DNA from: Sesamum alatum
Taxonomy: Eukaryota > Streptophyta > Magnoliopsida > Lamiales > Pedaliaceae
Assembly: GCA_034509735.1 (NCBI GenBank)
Contig: JACGWO010000003.1
Span: 37,098,466-37,162,465, forward strand
Direction of reading: 5' to 3'
Length of the DNA: 64,000 nucleotides
Numbering within the stretch: the stretch's first letter is position 1; each line of letters begins with the position of its first letter. The position numbers were made by a program, and so were the translations under genes. The notes below the pieces were generated by a model that was given only the letters and a program-made list of their open reading frames with translations, was not told where the DNA came from and did no database searches. Below, piece by piece: positions 47,701 through 58,458 of the stretch.

Positions 47701-48073
47701 TTTCTATAATAACCTACTGTCGTCAAGAATCAAAATATAACCATGTAGAAATCAACACACAAATCATGACATATGTTTAGCCTCATCAAGGAAGTCAAAC
47801 TCACATAGTGGACGTGACCACTTCCGACCTTAATCACTAGACAATAACGATTGGTGGTACAAAAACTTTCACGTTATAATAATAATTAATACTACAAGTT
47901 TAGCAACGTCAGAGCACTGCGTTTAGACCATTATACTATTGACAACTTAGATAAATGTATAAATATATTTTTGTAAAAAAAATTATAATCACTACATATC
48001 ACTAATTATCAACATGGACAACTTAAATATTACAAATATATCAATTAAATAATAAATGAGACACTAAATTTGG
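44761..48073. other. gene-poor AT-rich intergenic region
   Basis: No coding exon was recognised. A GC-richer patch lies at about 45660-45790 (upstream of methionine synthase), with no protein-like frame. A pol III A-box-like stretch on the minus strand near 47935 (GTATAATGGTCTAAACGC) has no matching B box. Confidence 0.5.
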
Positions 48074-48161
48074 GAGAAAATTGTAATTTCGATCCCAAAA
48101 TGTAGGGTGAACTAATATTGCAAATTACCCTATATTTTGGGATCAAAATTGCAATTTTCTC
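48074..48161. mobile_element. 88-bp miniature relative of the 629-988 MITE
   Basis: It consists almost wholly of two opposed arms: GAGAAAATTGTAATTTC and the complement of AAATTGCAATTTTCTC, with GATCCCAAAATGTAGGGT between. Both ends match those of the 360-bp element at 629-988, so it is an internally deleted derivative. No target duplication was found. Confidence 0.7.
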
Positions 48162-50187
48162 TCTATAGAAAAAGATCAAATTCTTACATCCAAATCGATT
48201 TATAAATTTACTTATATTTTTGGTCTCGTATTCAGAATTTGAGATAAATAAAAAATTATTTCATGATTCTGTTTTTCTGGATCCTCTGCAATTAAGGAGA
48301 CAGAAGCAAGCGTAAGGAGCAAAATAAGTTCGAATTATGGGGGACCCACCAGACTGGGGATCTAATCGCATGTACGTGGACCGAATCCTGGACCAGGGGA
48401 CCGGGGAGCGTGTCATTCACGCACCTGATTAATGCTTGTGGGGGTAATTTTGACAAAGTAAAAGTTTTGTGGTGGGATTGTACCGCGAGTTTCCGGCTGT
48501 GGTTGGTGGGGATTGGTGGCCACCCCCCCATACTTCGGCCACTGTGAGCGTGGCGAATTACCATAAATACCCTCTGATTAATATCAAATTACAGCAGTTG
48601 ATACTGGATCGAGTTTGTTGAGATTAGTAGGTAAGTGGGACCACTCTAAGCAGCAAATATCTGTAGTTTCCATTTTCTTAACAATGTAAGAAGCGTGTAT
48701 TAGTGCTCTGACAGTACCAATTTTCATATTTTTGGGTTTTTTTTTAATTTGAAAAAAATAGCTGAGAATTTCAAAAATATTTTTTTTTATTATCTTATGT
48801 GAGAGATTATTTTCTTATGCAAATATTCATTTTAAATCATAAATTTTTATTCTTGAAAATATCTTAAAAATAAGCACAATAAATGTGGGACAAACAAGTA
48901 AAATTGCAGCAAATCAATTACTATGTGATTGATCGTTCTTTCAAAGAGTACGAAGAACTAATAATGCATTTTGAAATAACTTATATTTTTCAAAGTACAA
49001 AATATTTATTTAAATTTTAAAGCACGTTTTGATATAATAATAATAATAGGACATGGGTTGAGAGTGGAGAAGTCGTGGTCCACTACAATGGCGACTTTCT
49101 TTCAATTGGCTGGGGTGTAAAGTATTAATGTTGAAAAAGCACATACAAATGGGTTAAGAGTTTAAAACGCAGAACTTTGGTGTCATGCAAGTGGCCGCGA
49201 AGGGTGCAATCATAAAAGCTAAGGAGTTTTAGGTGATTTATTAATTAAAATTCTAACTTAAAACATAACATTAAAATTCGACACCTGTACCGATCCAATC
49301 GGGTTCATAAAATTAAAACCCGTTGCCACAACTCGAGGAATTCAAATATCATATAAGTTCCAAAGCTCCTTCTCTCTAATGAGACTTTTACACATAAACA
49401 AAAAAAAACTATTAAAATGGAGAAATGCATGTTGCATCAACCAGTAATTTCTATTAGGAAAATATCGAAGATAAATTACTTATCACATAACAAGTGTAAT
49501 GCACTTACCATGTGATTGATCATTATCTTTGAACTGTACACGAATCACAAGATAAGTATATTGCATTTGCCATATAATCGATTTAAGTTCGATCAAGACG
49601 ATTTGAGTTAGAATTTCCTGTCCTAATGATGTTGTCAAAATGACAAGTCTTTCACGTAGATGGTGTTAGGTAAGTAATGACTTAGTCTTCCAAACATAGA
49701 AGAATTAAAGGGTGTATGTTACTTTATTACTTGGATTGGAGGGGGGAATTGTTAATTGTGGAATTCCCCCCACTTGTCAACAACTACTAGTTGAGTTTGT
49801 GGGAAGAAGCTTACCAACTTAATTTATATCAACCTCAACCACCTTGTTTCCATGACTTAAGAGCATGTTTGACCACTAATTCTATGCTGGACCTGCAGAT
49901 CATGTTGCTTTACTCTATTACACTCTCTTCAATCACAACCAATAACCTTTTGTCATCCACATCCAACGGTTTTGGATAAATCAGGAGCAATGGTCCATGG
50001 AGTGCTAGATATGCTTAACAAAAGTTTGTTTAAATTTCTTGTAAAGTAGTACTAGTTTTCTGAATTTACAAGGTTTTAAATCTTTCTCAAGTTGGCTTCT
50101 TTTAAGTGTTGATTGGTAGGAATTATAATCTGTAAAATTGTGTCGTGGAAAAAGCAGTCCTAAAATGAAAGTTTTGGTACGATCATA
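48162..50187. other. gene-poor intergenic region
   Basis: A GC-richer patch at about 48290-48560 is open on the minus strand for 90 codons but shows no known domain. A small foldback element lies at 49456-49620 (AGGAAAATATCGAAG to TTAGAATTTCCT), a degraded member of the family seen at 56451. Confidence 0.5.
49456..49620. mobile_element. degraded small foldback MITE
   Basis: Opposed AATCACATAACAAGTGTAAT-type and GAATCACAAGATAAGTATAT-type blocks between AGGAAAAT and ATTTCCT ends. Same family as 3347, 4133, 56451 and 58851. Confidence 0.55.
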
Positions 50188-50600
50188 GTGTAATTGTTAG
50201 AATTATTCGTTCCCCGAGGTAACACAACTATTCCCCAACATGTGCACTGGTGATAAAGAGTTGGAACAGCTTATTAGTATCACTGAAAGAAGAAAAGAGG
50301 GAAAGCAGAAAAGAAGAAGAGAGAAATCGGATTTTTAGTGTGTGAGAAATGAAGCACAACTGAGGCCTATTTATAGTGAAGAGAGGCCTGGATTTGTTTA
50401 GAGAATTCCATACTCAAACCTCTCTACTGATTAGTTCATATAGGCTAAGTCAAAACAAGATACTTCTCAGTGGCCTGGATTGGTCAAGCAATTAGAGTTG
50501 GGGTTCAAAAAATAAAGAATTTGGATTAAGTGTAGAAATTTGTAGTGATTTTCTTCCAAAAATTTTAAAACCACGCGGCCCAATCCCGATGGGAACAGAC
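50188..50600 (-). mobile_element. possible solo LTR (minus orientation)
   Basis: The minus strand carries a strong TATA box (CTTCACTATAAATAGGCC near 50370) followed by a leader-like sequence and ending ATTCTAACA, with no coding exon downstream. The 3' terminus CA fits an LTR end, but the 5' end and the target duplication were not found. Confidence 0.3.
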
Positions 50601-51714
50601 GAGCGAGCGCACATATAGCTTTTCTCCCAAAACCCACCTACCTATACTTCTCAAATCTTAAAATAGCAAAATGTTCAATACAAACAAACAAGAAAAGACT
50701 TGTGAAAGCAATGAGAATTAAAAAAAAAAATGACTGTCCAATCATCATTTTCCAAAATAATTAATATATGACGATTACATAATTTATGAGATATTAGTAT
50801 TGTGAGGTCATGGACCGGCGTACTTAATATTTGGGTAGTTTCAATTTAAATCTATCCCGATTCAAATACGAGTGTGTATAGAACTATTACAATTATCAGA
50901 TTAAAATTGCATTAATGGAGCAGGTGAAATAGTACAAATTGGTCGTGCTTATAATTATCAATTACAACGTTTGTTGTCTTATTTACTCTCATAAGCTCAT
51001 CCTCCAAACGAGCTTTATACAATCAAATATTGGCGGATCATAACTTGTGCCCTTCTTGGTGTTGTTCTTACCAAGCTCGTGGTTGCACAAATGCCAAAGT
51101 TTAGACAGTTCGACCTAAATTTGGATTTAGGAGACATGTCATACTTAATCTGAATTTGTCTAAAAATCATATTGAAAATTTAATAAATTTAACTTAAACT
51201 CCATTTTTATTCACAAAAAATGATTACTTACATCACGACACTAATTTTTTATTATGCCAATAATACCTTTAAGTTGATTTCTTTTCTTTGTTTGTTTGTT
51301 TCTTCTTTTTGTTTAAATGTGATGTGTTGGTTTATAAATATTTTTTCTTATTTATAATACAATTTAAAATATGAAATATTATGTATTATATGCACGTAGG
51401 AACTCCGTGTCATGTTGACTAGTTAATATAAAAAAGAAAAGCCTTTTTCATTCACAAACAGCGATTTGTGACACGGTGACACCAATTTTTTTGTTGTGTG
51501 CCGATAATACCCTTGAGTTCGTTTTCTTTTATTTTTTTTATGAAATGTAATGTGTTGATTATATATTATTCTTATTTATAATATATTTTAAAGCTTGAAA
51601 AATTATTTATGATATACACATAAAAACAACGTGCCACGACCACTAGTTACTCATAATAATTTCTGAGCAACATATTCTCTCATACTGTTATTGGGTTTTG
51701 TTGGCTTTTGGGTC
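50601..51714. other. gene-free AT-rich region
   Basis: No gene recognised. Two diverged direct copies of a segment around TGTGATGTGTTGGTTTATAA / TGTAATGTGTTGATTATATA lie near 51250-51410 and 51480-51640, both followed by a CACGTAG/ACAACGTG-like stretch, so an older tandem duplication is likely. Confidence 0.4.
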
Positions 51715-51722
51715 GGCCCAAC

Positions 51723-52808
51723 TAGGACTGTCAATGGATAGGATAAATCCCTACTAATACCCATACTATTAAATAATACCCATACACTACCCAATCCCTT
51801 CAATACCCAATGGGTCTCTAGACCCAATACCATTATTTTGGACCCAGTGTTTTGGGTTCGGGTAGGGTCTAGATCCGATAATTTTTTTCTCTTTTTTTTT
51901 TCTCTTCTTAAAATTGTTGGATAATATTTGATAGTTTTATTTAAGATAAGATAATTAAAAAAAATTAAATAAATTTTAGATTATAACAAAAACGATAAAG
52001 TATATTAGATACATATTCAACACAAATTTACTTAGATCAAAATCACCAAAGTAAGATGAAATAGATTACTTATTTATATTTGAAGACTATAATAAATGAT
52101 TATAAAAAAAATATAAAGTTGCTTTTTGAATTAGCAAAAATTTACTATATCGTTTATTATATACATTAGATTTATCAATACATTTTTAATTTTATAATTT
52201 TCCTCTTTTTACATGGAATTTATCAATAAATTCAACATTATTGAAATCAATTCACAAAAAACTCTTTTTCGATGGAGTTTTTAAAGAATATATCATTTAT
52301 TATAAAAATAATAATCTAATAAAAATGCTAAATTTACATATTTAATAGCATTAAAATTTAATATTATAAAGTTTTGAGCTTCAATTTTATTACTTCAATC
52401 AAACATTATTTCCTATCAAGATGTTCAAAAATATACCTAGCATAATTAATATATTTATATAACTAATTATTCAATTATTTATTATTAAAAAAATATACAT
52501 AGTTAGAATTACATGATAAATATTTTTAAAATGTCTTAAGCTTTCTAGATTTGTTTACTTGAATTTAGATAGATTGATAAATAATAATCCAATTAAATTG
52601 AAAAAAATAAAAATATTTTTTGGGTCCACATTAGGTACATAGACCCATGGGTTTTGATGGGTAGAGACCCTATCCAAACCCAATCTATATATTTTTAATG
52701 GGTTTGGATCTGGATCTAGGTCTAATTATATTCATTGGGTTTGGGTCTAAATCTTTAAATTGATTTATGAGTTCGGGTAGGATCTTACCCTACCCATTTA
52801 CACCCCTA
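51723..52808. mobile_element. non-autonomous hAT element with exact 8-bp target duplication
   Basis: Left end TAGGACTGTCAATGGATAGG and complement of right end TAGGGGTGTAAATGGGTAGG are hAT-like termini. It is flanked by an exact GGCCCAAC at 51715-51722 and 52809-52816. Subterminal regions are full of ACCCAATGGGT and TTTGGGTCTGG motifs in both orientations. The AT-rich core has no transposase frame. It belongs to the same family as 29999-30987. Confidence 0.9.
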
Positions 52809-53483
52809 GGCCCAACTATTTACTTCTGGACCATTGATTCGTATGAGATTTCATTTTGGGCCTGGGCCACAACCCACCATTTTCGTAGTGCAATTTTTTG
52901 CTCAGGTGGATCAGATTTGTCCTCCATTTCACTGCTCTATTAATATATTAATATTTTTAAATTAATGAATACGTTCAAAAAAATTATGATAGAATTAAAT
53001 ATTTCCGCATTCATAAAATTTATATCCACAATCTTTTAGTTGTAAGATTTCAACCTACCATCCAAATTTGTCGAATTGATTGAATTAATCACATAACAAA
53101 TATATTTATATGTATTGTAATTGATAACTCTCTTTAAACCATACATCAATTACACGATAAATATACTAACTCAAATCTGACTAGAGTCGATTTGCGTCCA
53201 TTTGCTTCTTTAATTAGTAGAAATTAAGTACACTGACATATCACTATCTAAGAAATTAAAAGTATCTTTACTTGTTTTACAGTATGCGTTGGTGTATCCG
53301 CGTTCTTTGATAAATTCATCACTTCCTCATACAAACAAAAATAAGGAATATTCCAAAAAACAGTTAGAAAAAAAACCCCGAAAAATCTCGTATTTGATAA
53401 ATGTAAAATATTTTGTATAATCTGGCAAATATGCAATTATGACAACAGAAGATCAATATCTATTTTTTTTTGTTCTTTCATTT

Positions 53484-54374
53484 TGAATAAATTGCAAAGA
53501 GCTACTCTGAGTTTATCATAATTACAAATACTCTCTCGTTGCTTGAGAAATTATAAATATCCTCTAATATTAACGGACGTCCAGTAACTAGCCAAATTAT
53601 TAGTTTTCATTAGGTTTACATCTATTTTTTGTGGTGAACTGACTAAAATGTTCCTATGGATACATTATAATTTTACTTGTTTTCAAAATTTTATGATTTT
53701 TTTTGTGAACTAAGTGGATAGCTTTTTACAATTTTTGCAAAAATTTTCATCCACCCTGTCTGATCTTTTTACAATTTTTTTTATTTTAAAAAAATACAGT
53801 AAGGGCAAAGTTGATATTTTTAAACATCCATCAAAGCATTAAATAATTTAGGAAAATTACAGCCATCTCCCTTGAGGTTTGGCATAATTACAAATACCCC
53901 CTTATTTGAAAAATTACAAATACCTTCCTAAAGTTTGTAAATTTTAACCAAATGCTTGAAATTGACCATTTTGCCTTTGAATTTTTTATTAAAATTGTAA
54001 AAAAATCAATCAAGATAAATTGCATTATTGCTCACCTGTATAAAAAACTTAACAAGCACCTCCCTGCGCATTGTAGTTCAAAAGTTTTTGAAGAATTAAA
54101 TAAAAAATAATTCAGTGCATAAGGGCCTTTTGGTTAGTTCCCTCATAAAAAGGGATGAAAATGAGTTATTTGTTGAACGATTACAAACATCAGGAGGGTA
54201 TTTGTAATTTTTCAAACAACGAGAAGATATTTGTAATTATGTCAAACCTTAGGAGAGGTAGCTGTAATCTACACGTAATTTAATCAAACATCAGGGGTAT
54301 TGAGAATTTTCCAAACAAACGATGAGATATTCGTAACTATATCAAATCTATAAAAAAATCACTGTAATTTATTC
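53484..54374. mobile_element. foldback MITE interrupted by a copy of its own family
   Basis: The outer left arm reads GAATAAATTGCAAAGAG then GTTTATCATAATTACAAAT and CTCTCGTTGCTTGAG. The outer right arm is the complement (CTATATCAAATCTA and CTGTAATTTATTC). A full 423-bp member of the same family (53851-54273) sits inside it. Excluding that, the outer element is about 460 bp. Confidence 0.7.
53851..54273. mobile_element. inner 423-bp foldback MITE (self-nested)
   Basis: It has complete arms (CTCCCTTGAGGTTTGGCATA and the complement AACCTTAGGAGAGGTAGC). The flanks AATAATTTA and CGTAATTTA match at 7 of 9 positions. Length equals that of the family copies at 15416 and 58028. Confidence 0.72.
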
Positions 54375-54578
54375 TTTTTTATTTTTACTGTAATAATTTG
54401 TAATATAGTACTACTACACAAATTACATTACATCCAATTTCATGTGATGGTCTATAATTTCAGGATCTGAACTAACACAATTGCAAGAAGGGCTCTCAGA
54501 CTTCAAACTTTCTGGACACAAATTCTTCTTCAATTCATAAAAACTCAACCAAAAACAATCCCAACTCTCCGATCATAC

Positions 54579-56162
54579 CTACACCACGGCCAACGGCACC
54601 GATCGATCGAAGCTACTCCGGTGGAGCCTAGACTTCTTCTTCATCACCCCAACATCCCTCTCTCTGCCTGCAACTCCCTTTGCAGTAAACGGATCCAAAT
54701 TCTGCTTACTACCTCCTCCATGTACAAGTATCCTTATAATCCCCGAATACTGTAATGATTCAGCAATTTGCAATGCCGTAACGCCCTTATTCGTTCTTGC
54801 TTCGATCTCAGCTCCCTTCTTCACCAGCAGTTCAATCACATCAGCCTGCCCTGATTCAGCAGCACAATGCAATGCAGTGTATCCATCCTCGTCCTTTGCG
54901 TTTAAGTCGATGCCCTTTTCGATCAGGGCCCTGGCTGCATCGATCCGGCCCTTGAATGCTGCCCGGTGCAACGCTGTCCAACCGTTTTGATCCCGCCCGT
55001 TGATAGATGCACCGTTCTCAAGAAGCCTAATGATTGTCCTCACCTCGCCCTTCCTAGCCACCACGGCTAGGTTGTCCCCAAGACGGAGGGCATCGAATAG
55101 CTTTGTGTGCCCGTTTTCGGCTGCAAGATCGTAGGCCGTCTTCCCGGACTTGTTCCTCACATCTTTATTAGTCCCCTTATGGAGGAGAAGCTTCACCATC
55201 TGCTCGTCTCCTAGAAACGACGCTACGTGCAGGGGAGTTTCCCCATCGCTTGCGTTTTGGATATCGGCTCGGGCACCGTTTGCTAATAGCAGTCTTGCAC
55301 AGTCCCGTCTCCGCTCTTCCACCGCCATGTGCAATGCCGTCTTGCCGTCTTTCGTCCGAGCATTCACATTAGCCCCTTTGAGTAAAAGATGCCTCAGAAC
55401 ATCAACATGGCCATTCCCTGCAGCAAGATGAATTGGACCTAAAGTGGAGGACTCTGATCTTTCTGTGCTGGCTTTGTGTGCTAGTAGAAGCTCAACAATC
55501 AGGGACTCGCCCGAGGCGGCAGCCGCCTCAAGTGGGCTCGATCCCGACCCCCCACGAGCCTCGATATCCGGCCCAAACTCCAGCAACAACTGGACTAAAT
55601 CAGGCCTGCCCTGAGCAATAGCCAAGTGAAGCAATGACTGCCCATCAGAATCAACAGAATCAGCTGATTTCCAAGCAGGATCACTCTTTTCAAGAACCTC
55701 CCTCACTTCATCCATATCATACCCCTTTGCAACAAGATGACTCAAAATGGATGATCCAACAAACATGATCTTGATCCCACTGTCAGAGTACACCTGTTTC
55801 TTCTTGTTAGTGAACCACTCACTCGGAATCGAATCATAAGTAGACGAGGGGTTCTTGATCGCCGCCCCGGGCGCCACCACGCTCTGCAGCACGAACGAAT
55901 CATCGCAGAACGGGAAACGGTGGGGGAGACTGGAGTTTTGAGGGAGGTTGTAAGTGATCTCAAGAGTAAGTGTGGTTAGAGGCAGTATGATCCCTGTCTG
56001 CGGGACGACATTGTAACGAGACTTGTTCGTCGGCTGGAGGCGAAAGGCCACCGGCATCGTGTACATAACGTTGCGCAACGTAAGGTGGCCGGAGCATCTC
56101 TCCCCCGGTTCTACCCTGATTGCCACAACATTGGATGGCTCCAAGCTTATAAGCCTATCCAT
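54579..56162 (-). CDS. VPY: VAPYRIN (MSP domain plus ankyrin repeats)
   Basis: A single-exon frame of about 527 residues starting [20 protein letters not shown]. Residues about 5-120 are a VAP/MSP-type domain ([18 protein letters not shown]). From about residue 175 to 480 there are ten or so ankyrin repeats ([60 protein letters not shown]). The C-terminus ends [12 protein letters not shown], as in known VAPYRINs. In Petunia (PAM1) and Medicago, this cytosolic protein is needed for arbuscule formation and for rhizobial infection, probably in vesicle trafficking. The frame stays open 73 codons further upstream, but that stretch has no ATG at its start, consists mainly of tandem repeats and runs past a TATA box at 56311. 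ATG at 56162 has good context (GACATGG) and matches the family start. Confidence 0.95.
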   Translation of the reverse strand: MDRLISLEPSNVVAIRVEPGERCSGHLTLRNVMYTMPVAFRLQPTNKSRYNVVPQTGIILPLTTLTLEITYNLPQNSSLPHRFPFCDDSFVLQSVVAPGAAIKNPSSTYDSIPSEWFTNKKKQVYSDSGIKIMFVGSSILSHLVAKGYDMDEVREVLEKSDPAWKSADSVDSDGQSLLHLAIAQGRPDLVQLLLEFGPDIEARGGSGSSPLEAAAASGESLIVELLLAHKASTERSESSTLGPIHLAAGNGHVDVLRHLLLKGANVNARTKDGKTALHMAVEERRRDCARLLLANGARADIQNASDGETPLHVASFLGDEQMVKLLLHKGTNKDVRNKSGKTAYDLAAENGHTKLFDALRLGDNLAVVARKGEVRTIIRLLENGASINGRDQNGWTALHRAAFKGRIDAARALIEKGIDLNAKDEDGYTALHCAAESGQADVIELLVKKGAEIEARTNKGVTALQIAESLQYSGIIRILVHGGGSKQNLDPFTAKGVAGRERDVGVMKKKSRLHRSSFDRSVPLAVV

Positions 56163-56165
56163 GTC

Positions 56166-56300
56166 TAATTCATCCGATGATGTTTCAGTTCTTGAAACCA
56201 AGATGATGACTAATTCATCCGATGATGTTTCAGTTCTTGAAACCAAGATGATGATTAATTCATTCGATGATGTTTGAGTTGTTGAAATCAAGATGATGAA
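56166..56300 (-). repeat. three 45-bp tandem repeats in the VAPYRIN leader
   Basis: Units lie at 56166-56210, 56211-56255 and 56256-56300. The first two are nearly identical and the third has several changes. Each begins TAATTCATCCGATGATG on the plus strand. The unit length is a multiple of three and has no stop in the VAPYRIN frame, so it would read as a 15-residue repeat ([15 protein letters not shown]) if translated. They fill the sequence between the inferred transcription start and the start codon. Confidence 0.9.
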
Positions 56301-56310
56301 GGGAATGAGA

Positions 56311-56319
56311 GTATATAAG
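56311..56319 (-). promoter_or_regulatory. VPY: TATA box of VAPYRIN
   Basis: The minus strand reads CCCCTTATATACTCTC about 150 bp upstream of ATG 56162. This implies a start of transcription near 56285, so the leader is almost wholly the tandem repeats. Confidence 0.5.
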
Positions 56320-56450
56320 GGGGGAGAATAAAAGGGAGCCGGCTTGAACGAGGCAGTGCCACTTGGTGGAGTTGAAATCAATGAGGACTTGTTCTATTTG
56401 ATGTCCGACTTGTGAAATCTTGTAAAAAAATTGAGTTGCTTGTGGTTGAG

Positions 56451-56631
56451 TGAATTTTTTTTTTGCGGATCAGGTTTGGTCGAATCAAACCAATCATAGA
56501 GTAAGTGTATCACACTTATCATGTGATTGGTCACTTTCTTTTAACTGTACACCAATCATACGACAAGTATATTGTACTTGCCATGTGATTGGTTTAAGTT
56601 TAGCCGAGTCAGATCCAGACTAGAATTTCCC
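56451..56631. mobile_element. 181-bp foldback MITE in the VAPYRIN upstream region, exact 9-bp duplication
   Basis: It is flanked by an exact GTGGTTGAG at 56442-56450 and 56632-56640. The arms contain CAGGTTTGGTCGAATCAAAC and its counterpart, with AACCAATCATAGAGTAAGTG facing ACTTGCCATGTGATTGGTTT. This is the best-bounded member of the small family (3347, 4133, 49456, 58851). It lies about 170 bp upstream of the inferred VAPYRIN start of transcription. Confidence 0.85.
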
Positions 56632-56640
56632 GTGGTTGAG

Positions 56641-58017
56641 GTCGTTTTCATTGCCTTGTGATGTTTAGGCAGATACTTAGTATAAAAGTATAAATGAATT
56701 GTTGTTGTAAGAATAGAGCATGTATGGGAATATGAGTTACAGAGGCAGAGATACTTAGTTTGATTTCATTATTCTTTTTGTATGTATCAACAGAATATAA
56801 TATATTTTTGATGTTGTTCTCTATCTTGATTGTTAGATAAATAAGTAGTTCTTCGAGTACTGTGTAGAGTTGTGATATTGATGATATCAGAGCTGAAAAA
56901 GTTGATAATTACATCGTTCGTTTTTCTAAAATTTGGTGTAATTACAAGAAAATTTTTTGTGATTTGAAAAATTACATTTAATACTTTTGAGTTATTTTTT
57001 GCTAATAAATAGATTCATTCGTTTGTCAAATTCACCTTCGTTATTGCAGGTCAAACAAAACTTTTTCTAACCAAACCGTCTTTATAAAGGTGAAAAGATA
57101 TATTTCTTTACGTGCATTAGCGTGTGAAGATGTCTAAGGGTAGTTTGGTTAGAAAATTATTTATTTGACCTGCAATAAGTCAGTAATAAGTCCAATGAGG
57201 GTAAATATGGATCTTCATTCAATTTTTTGTTAATGTCGGGAAATTCAGTTAATTGATTAACAAATGGATCAATTTGTTAGACGAAAACAAACCTTAAGGT
57301 GTTAGATGTAATTTTTTAAACCATAGGAGGCCAGCGTATAATTACACTAAATCTCAGGACGAACGGTGCAATTATCCCCATTTCATAACATAAATTAATA
57401 ATAACTTATTAAGTACTTATAAATAATCAAATTATTTTTTTAAAAAAATATATTAGTTAATTAAAAATAAAATTTATCGGGTTTTACGAGTTAAACCCGT
57501 CGACTCTAGAGTTGGGTCAAGTTGGGTGGATAAAATGCGAGGCGGGGCGAATCTTAGGTATAACTACACTTAAGTGGAACGAGTCTTTGGATCGATTAAA
57601 TTCGTTCCAACTCACCCTGTTGTCATTCTTAATTAATTCTAAGACCCAAAATTTTATGAATATGAGCTTTTTGTTTAAGTCCTTCTGAATATATGAACAT
57701 TTAACTTTATACGAGTATTGTTATTCATTACTTGTTGTAATTGGTTGTCTATTGATTTCTTGGTAATAATATCACTATTATTTCTCTCAAAATAGAAAAA
57801 GAACATTAAATTTGTTAGTATGTCCCTTAAAGAACAAAAAGAAAACCTAATTAGATTATTCCGACAAAGAAAAGAAATCAAAAGCCACTGAGATTTTGCA
57901 CGACTGGTAACGTTGACACCTCACAATCACGAGATTGTGTTTTCAAGTTCCATGAATATAGATTTATGTCTACTACATATTAGTATATTATTATTATATT
58001 TAAAAATATTTATGTAT
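56641..58017. other. intergenic region with a long-TIR MITE
   Basis: Apart from the element at 56903-57379, no gene was recognised. Near 57890-57950 the plus strand reads GCACGACTGGTAACGTTGAC then GTGTTTTCAAGTTCC, a possible weak A-box/B-box pair of an old SINE. Confidence 0.4.
56903..57379. mobile_element. foldback MITE
   Basis: The left arm GATAATTACATCGTTCG plus AAATTTGGTGTAATTACAAG is opposed by GTATAATTACACTAAATCTC plus GAACGGTGCAATTATCCCC. The inner parts have matching GTTAGAAAAT / TTTTCTAACC and CCTGCAATAA blocks. No certain target duplication. Confidence 0.65.
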
Positions 58018-58027
58018 TTAAATATAT

Positions 58028-58448
58028 GATAAATTACGTGTATTTTTCCTGAGGTTTGGCATAATTATAAATACCCTCATGAGGTTTGTAATCGTCTAAC
58101 AAATAACTCATTTTCATCCATTTTTATGGGTGAACTAAACGAAAATGCCTTTATGCAAACTGTATTATTCTGAACTATTTTTGGACTACAATGCATAGGG
58201 AGAGGTTTCTTAAGTTTTTTATACAGAGGAGCAATAATGCAATTTGCATCAATTGATTTTTCTACAATTTAAACTAAAAACTCAAGGGCAAAATGGTCAA
58301 TTTTATGCCTTTGGTTAAAAATTACAAACCTCAGGGGGGGGGGGTATTTGAAATTTTTCAAACAACAAGGGGTATTTATAATTTTTCAAATAACAAGAGG
58401 GTATTTATAATTATGTCAAATCTCAGGAAACGTGACTATAATTTATCC
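58028..58448. mobile_element. 421-bp foldback MITE with exact 10-bp target duplication
   Basis: The ends are GATAAATTACGTG and the complement of ACTATAATTTATCC. It is flanked by an exact TTAAATATAT at 58018-58027 and 58449-58458. The core contains TTTTTATGGGTGAACTAAAC and GAGCAATAATGCAATTTGC, shared with 27011. Its right arm holds a short tandem duplication (AATTTTTCAAA with AACAAG, 58360-58400). Confidence 0.85.
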
Positions 58449-58458
58449 TTAAATATAT

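Noticed and set aside
48292..48564. 90-codon minus-strand frame as a gene
   Set aside because: No domain, no splice-supported extension and no promoter; GC-richer composition alone can open such a frame.
54579..56162. several plus-strand frames opposite VAPYRIN
   Set aside because: They are antisense shadows of a GC-rich coding sequence.
56163..56381. N-terminal extension of VAPYRIN to 600 residues
   Set aside because: The upstream frame begins at a TTG, is mostly tandem repeat, and crosses the probable TATA box. Known VAPYRINs begin at the MDRL position.
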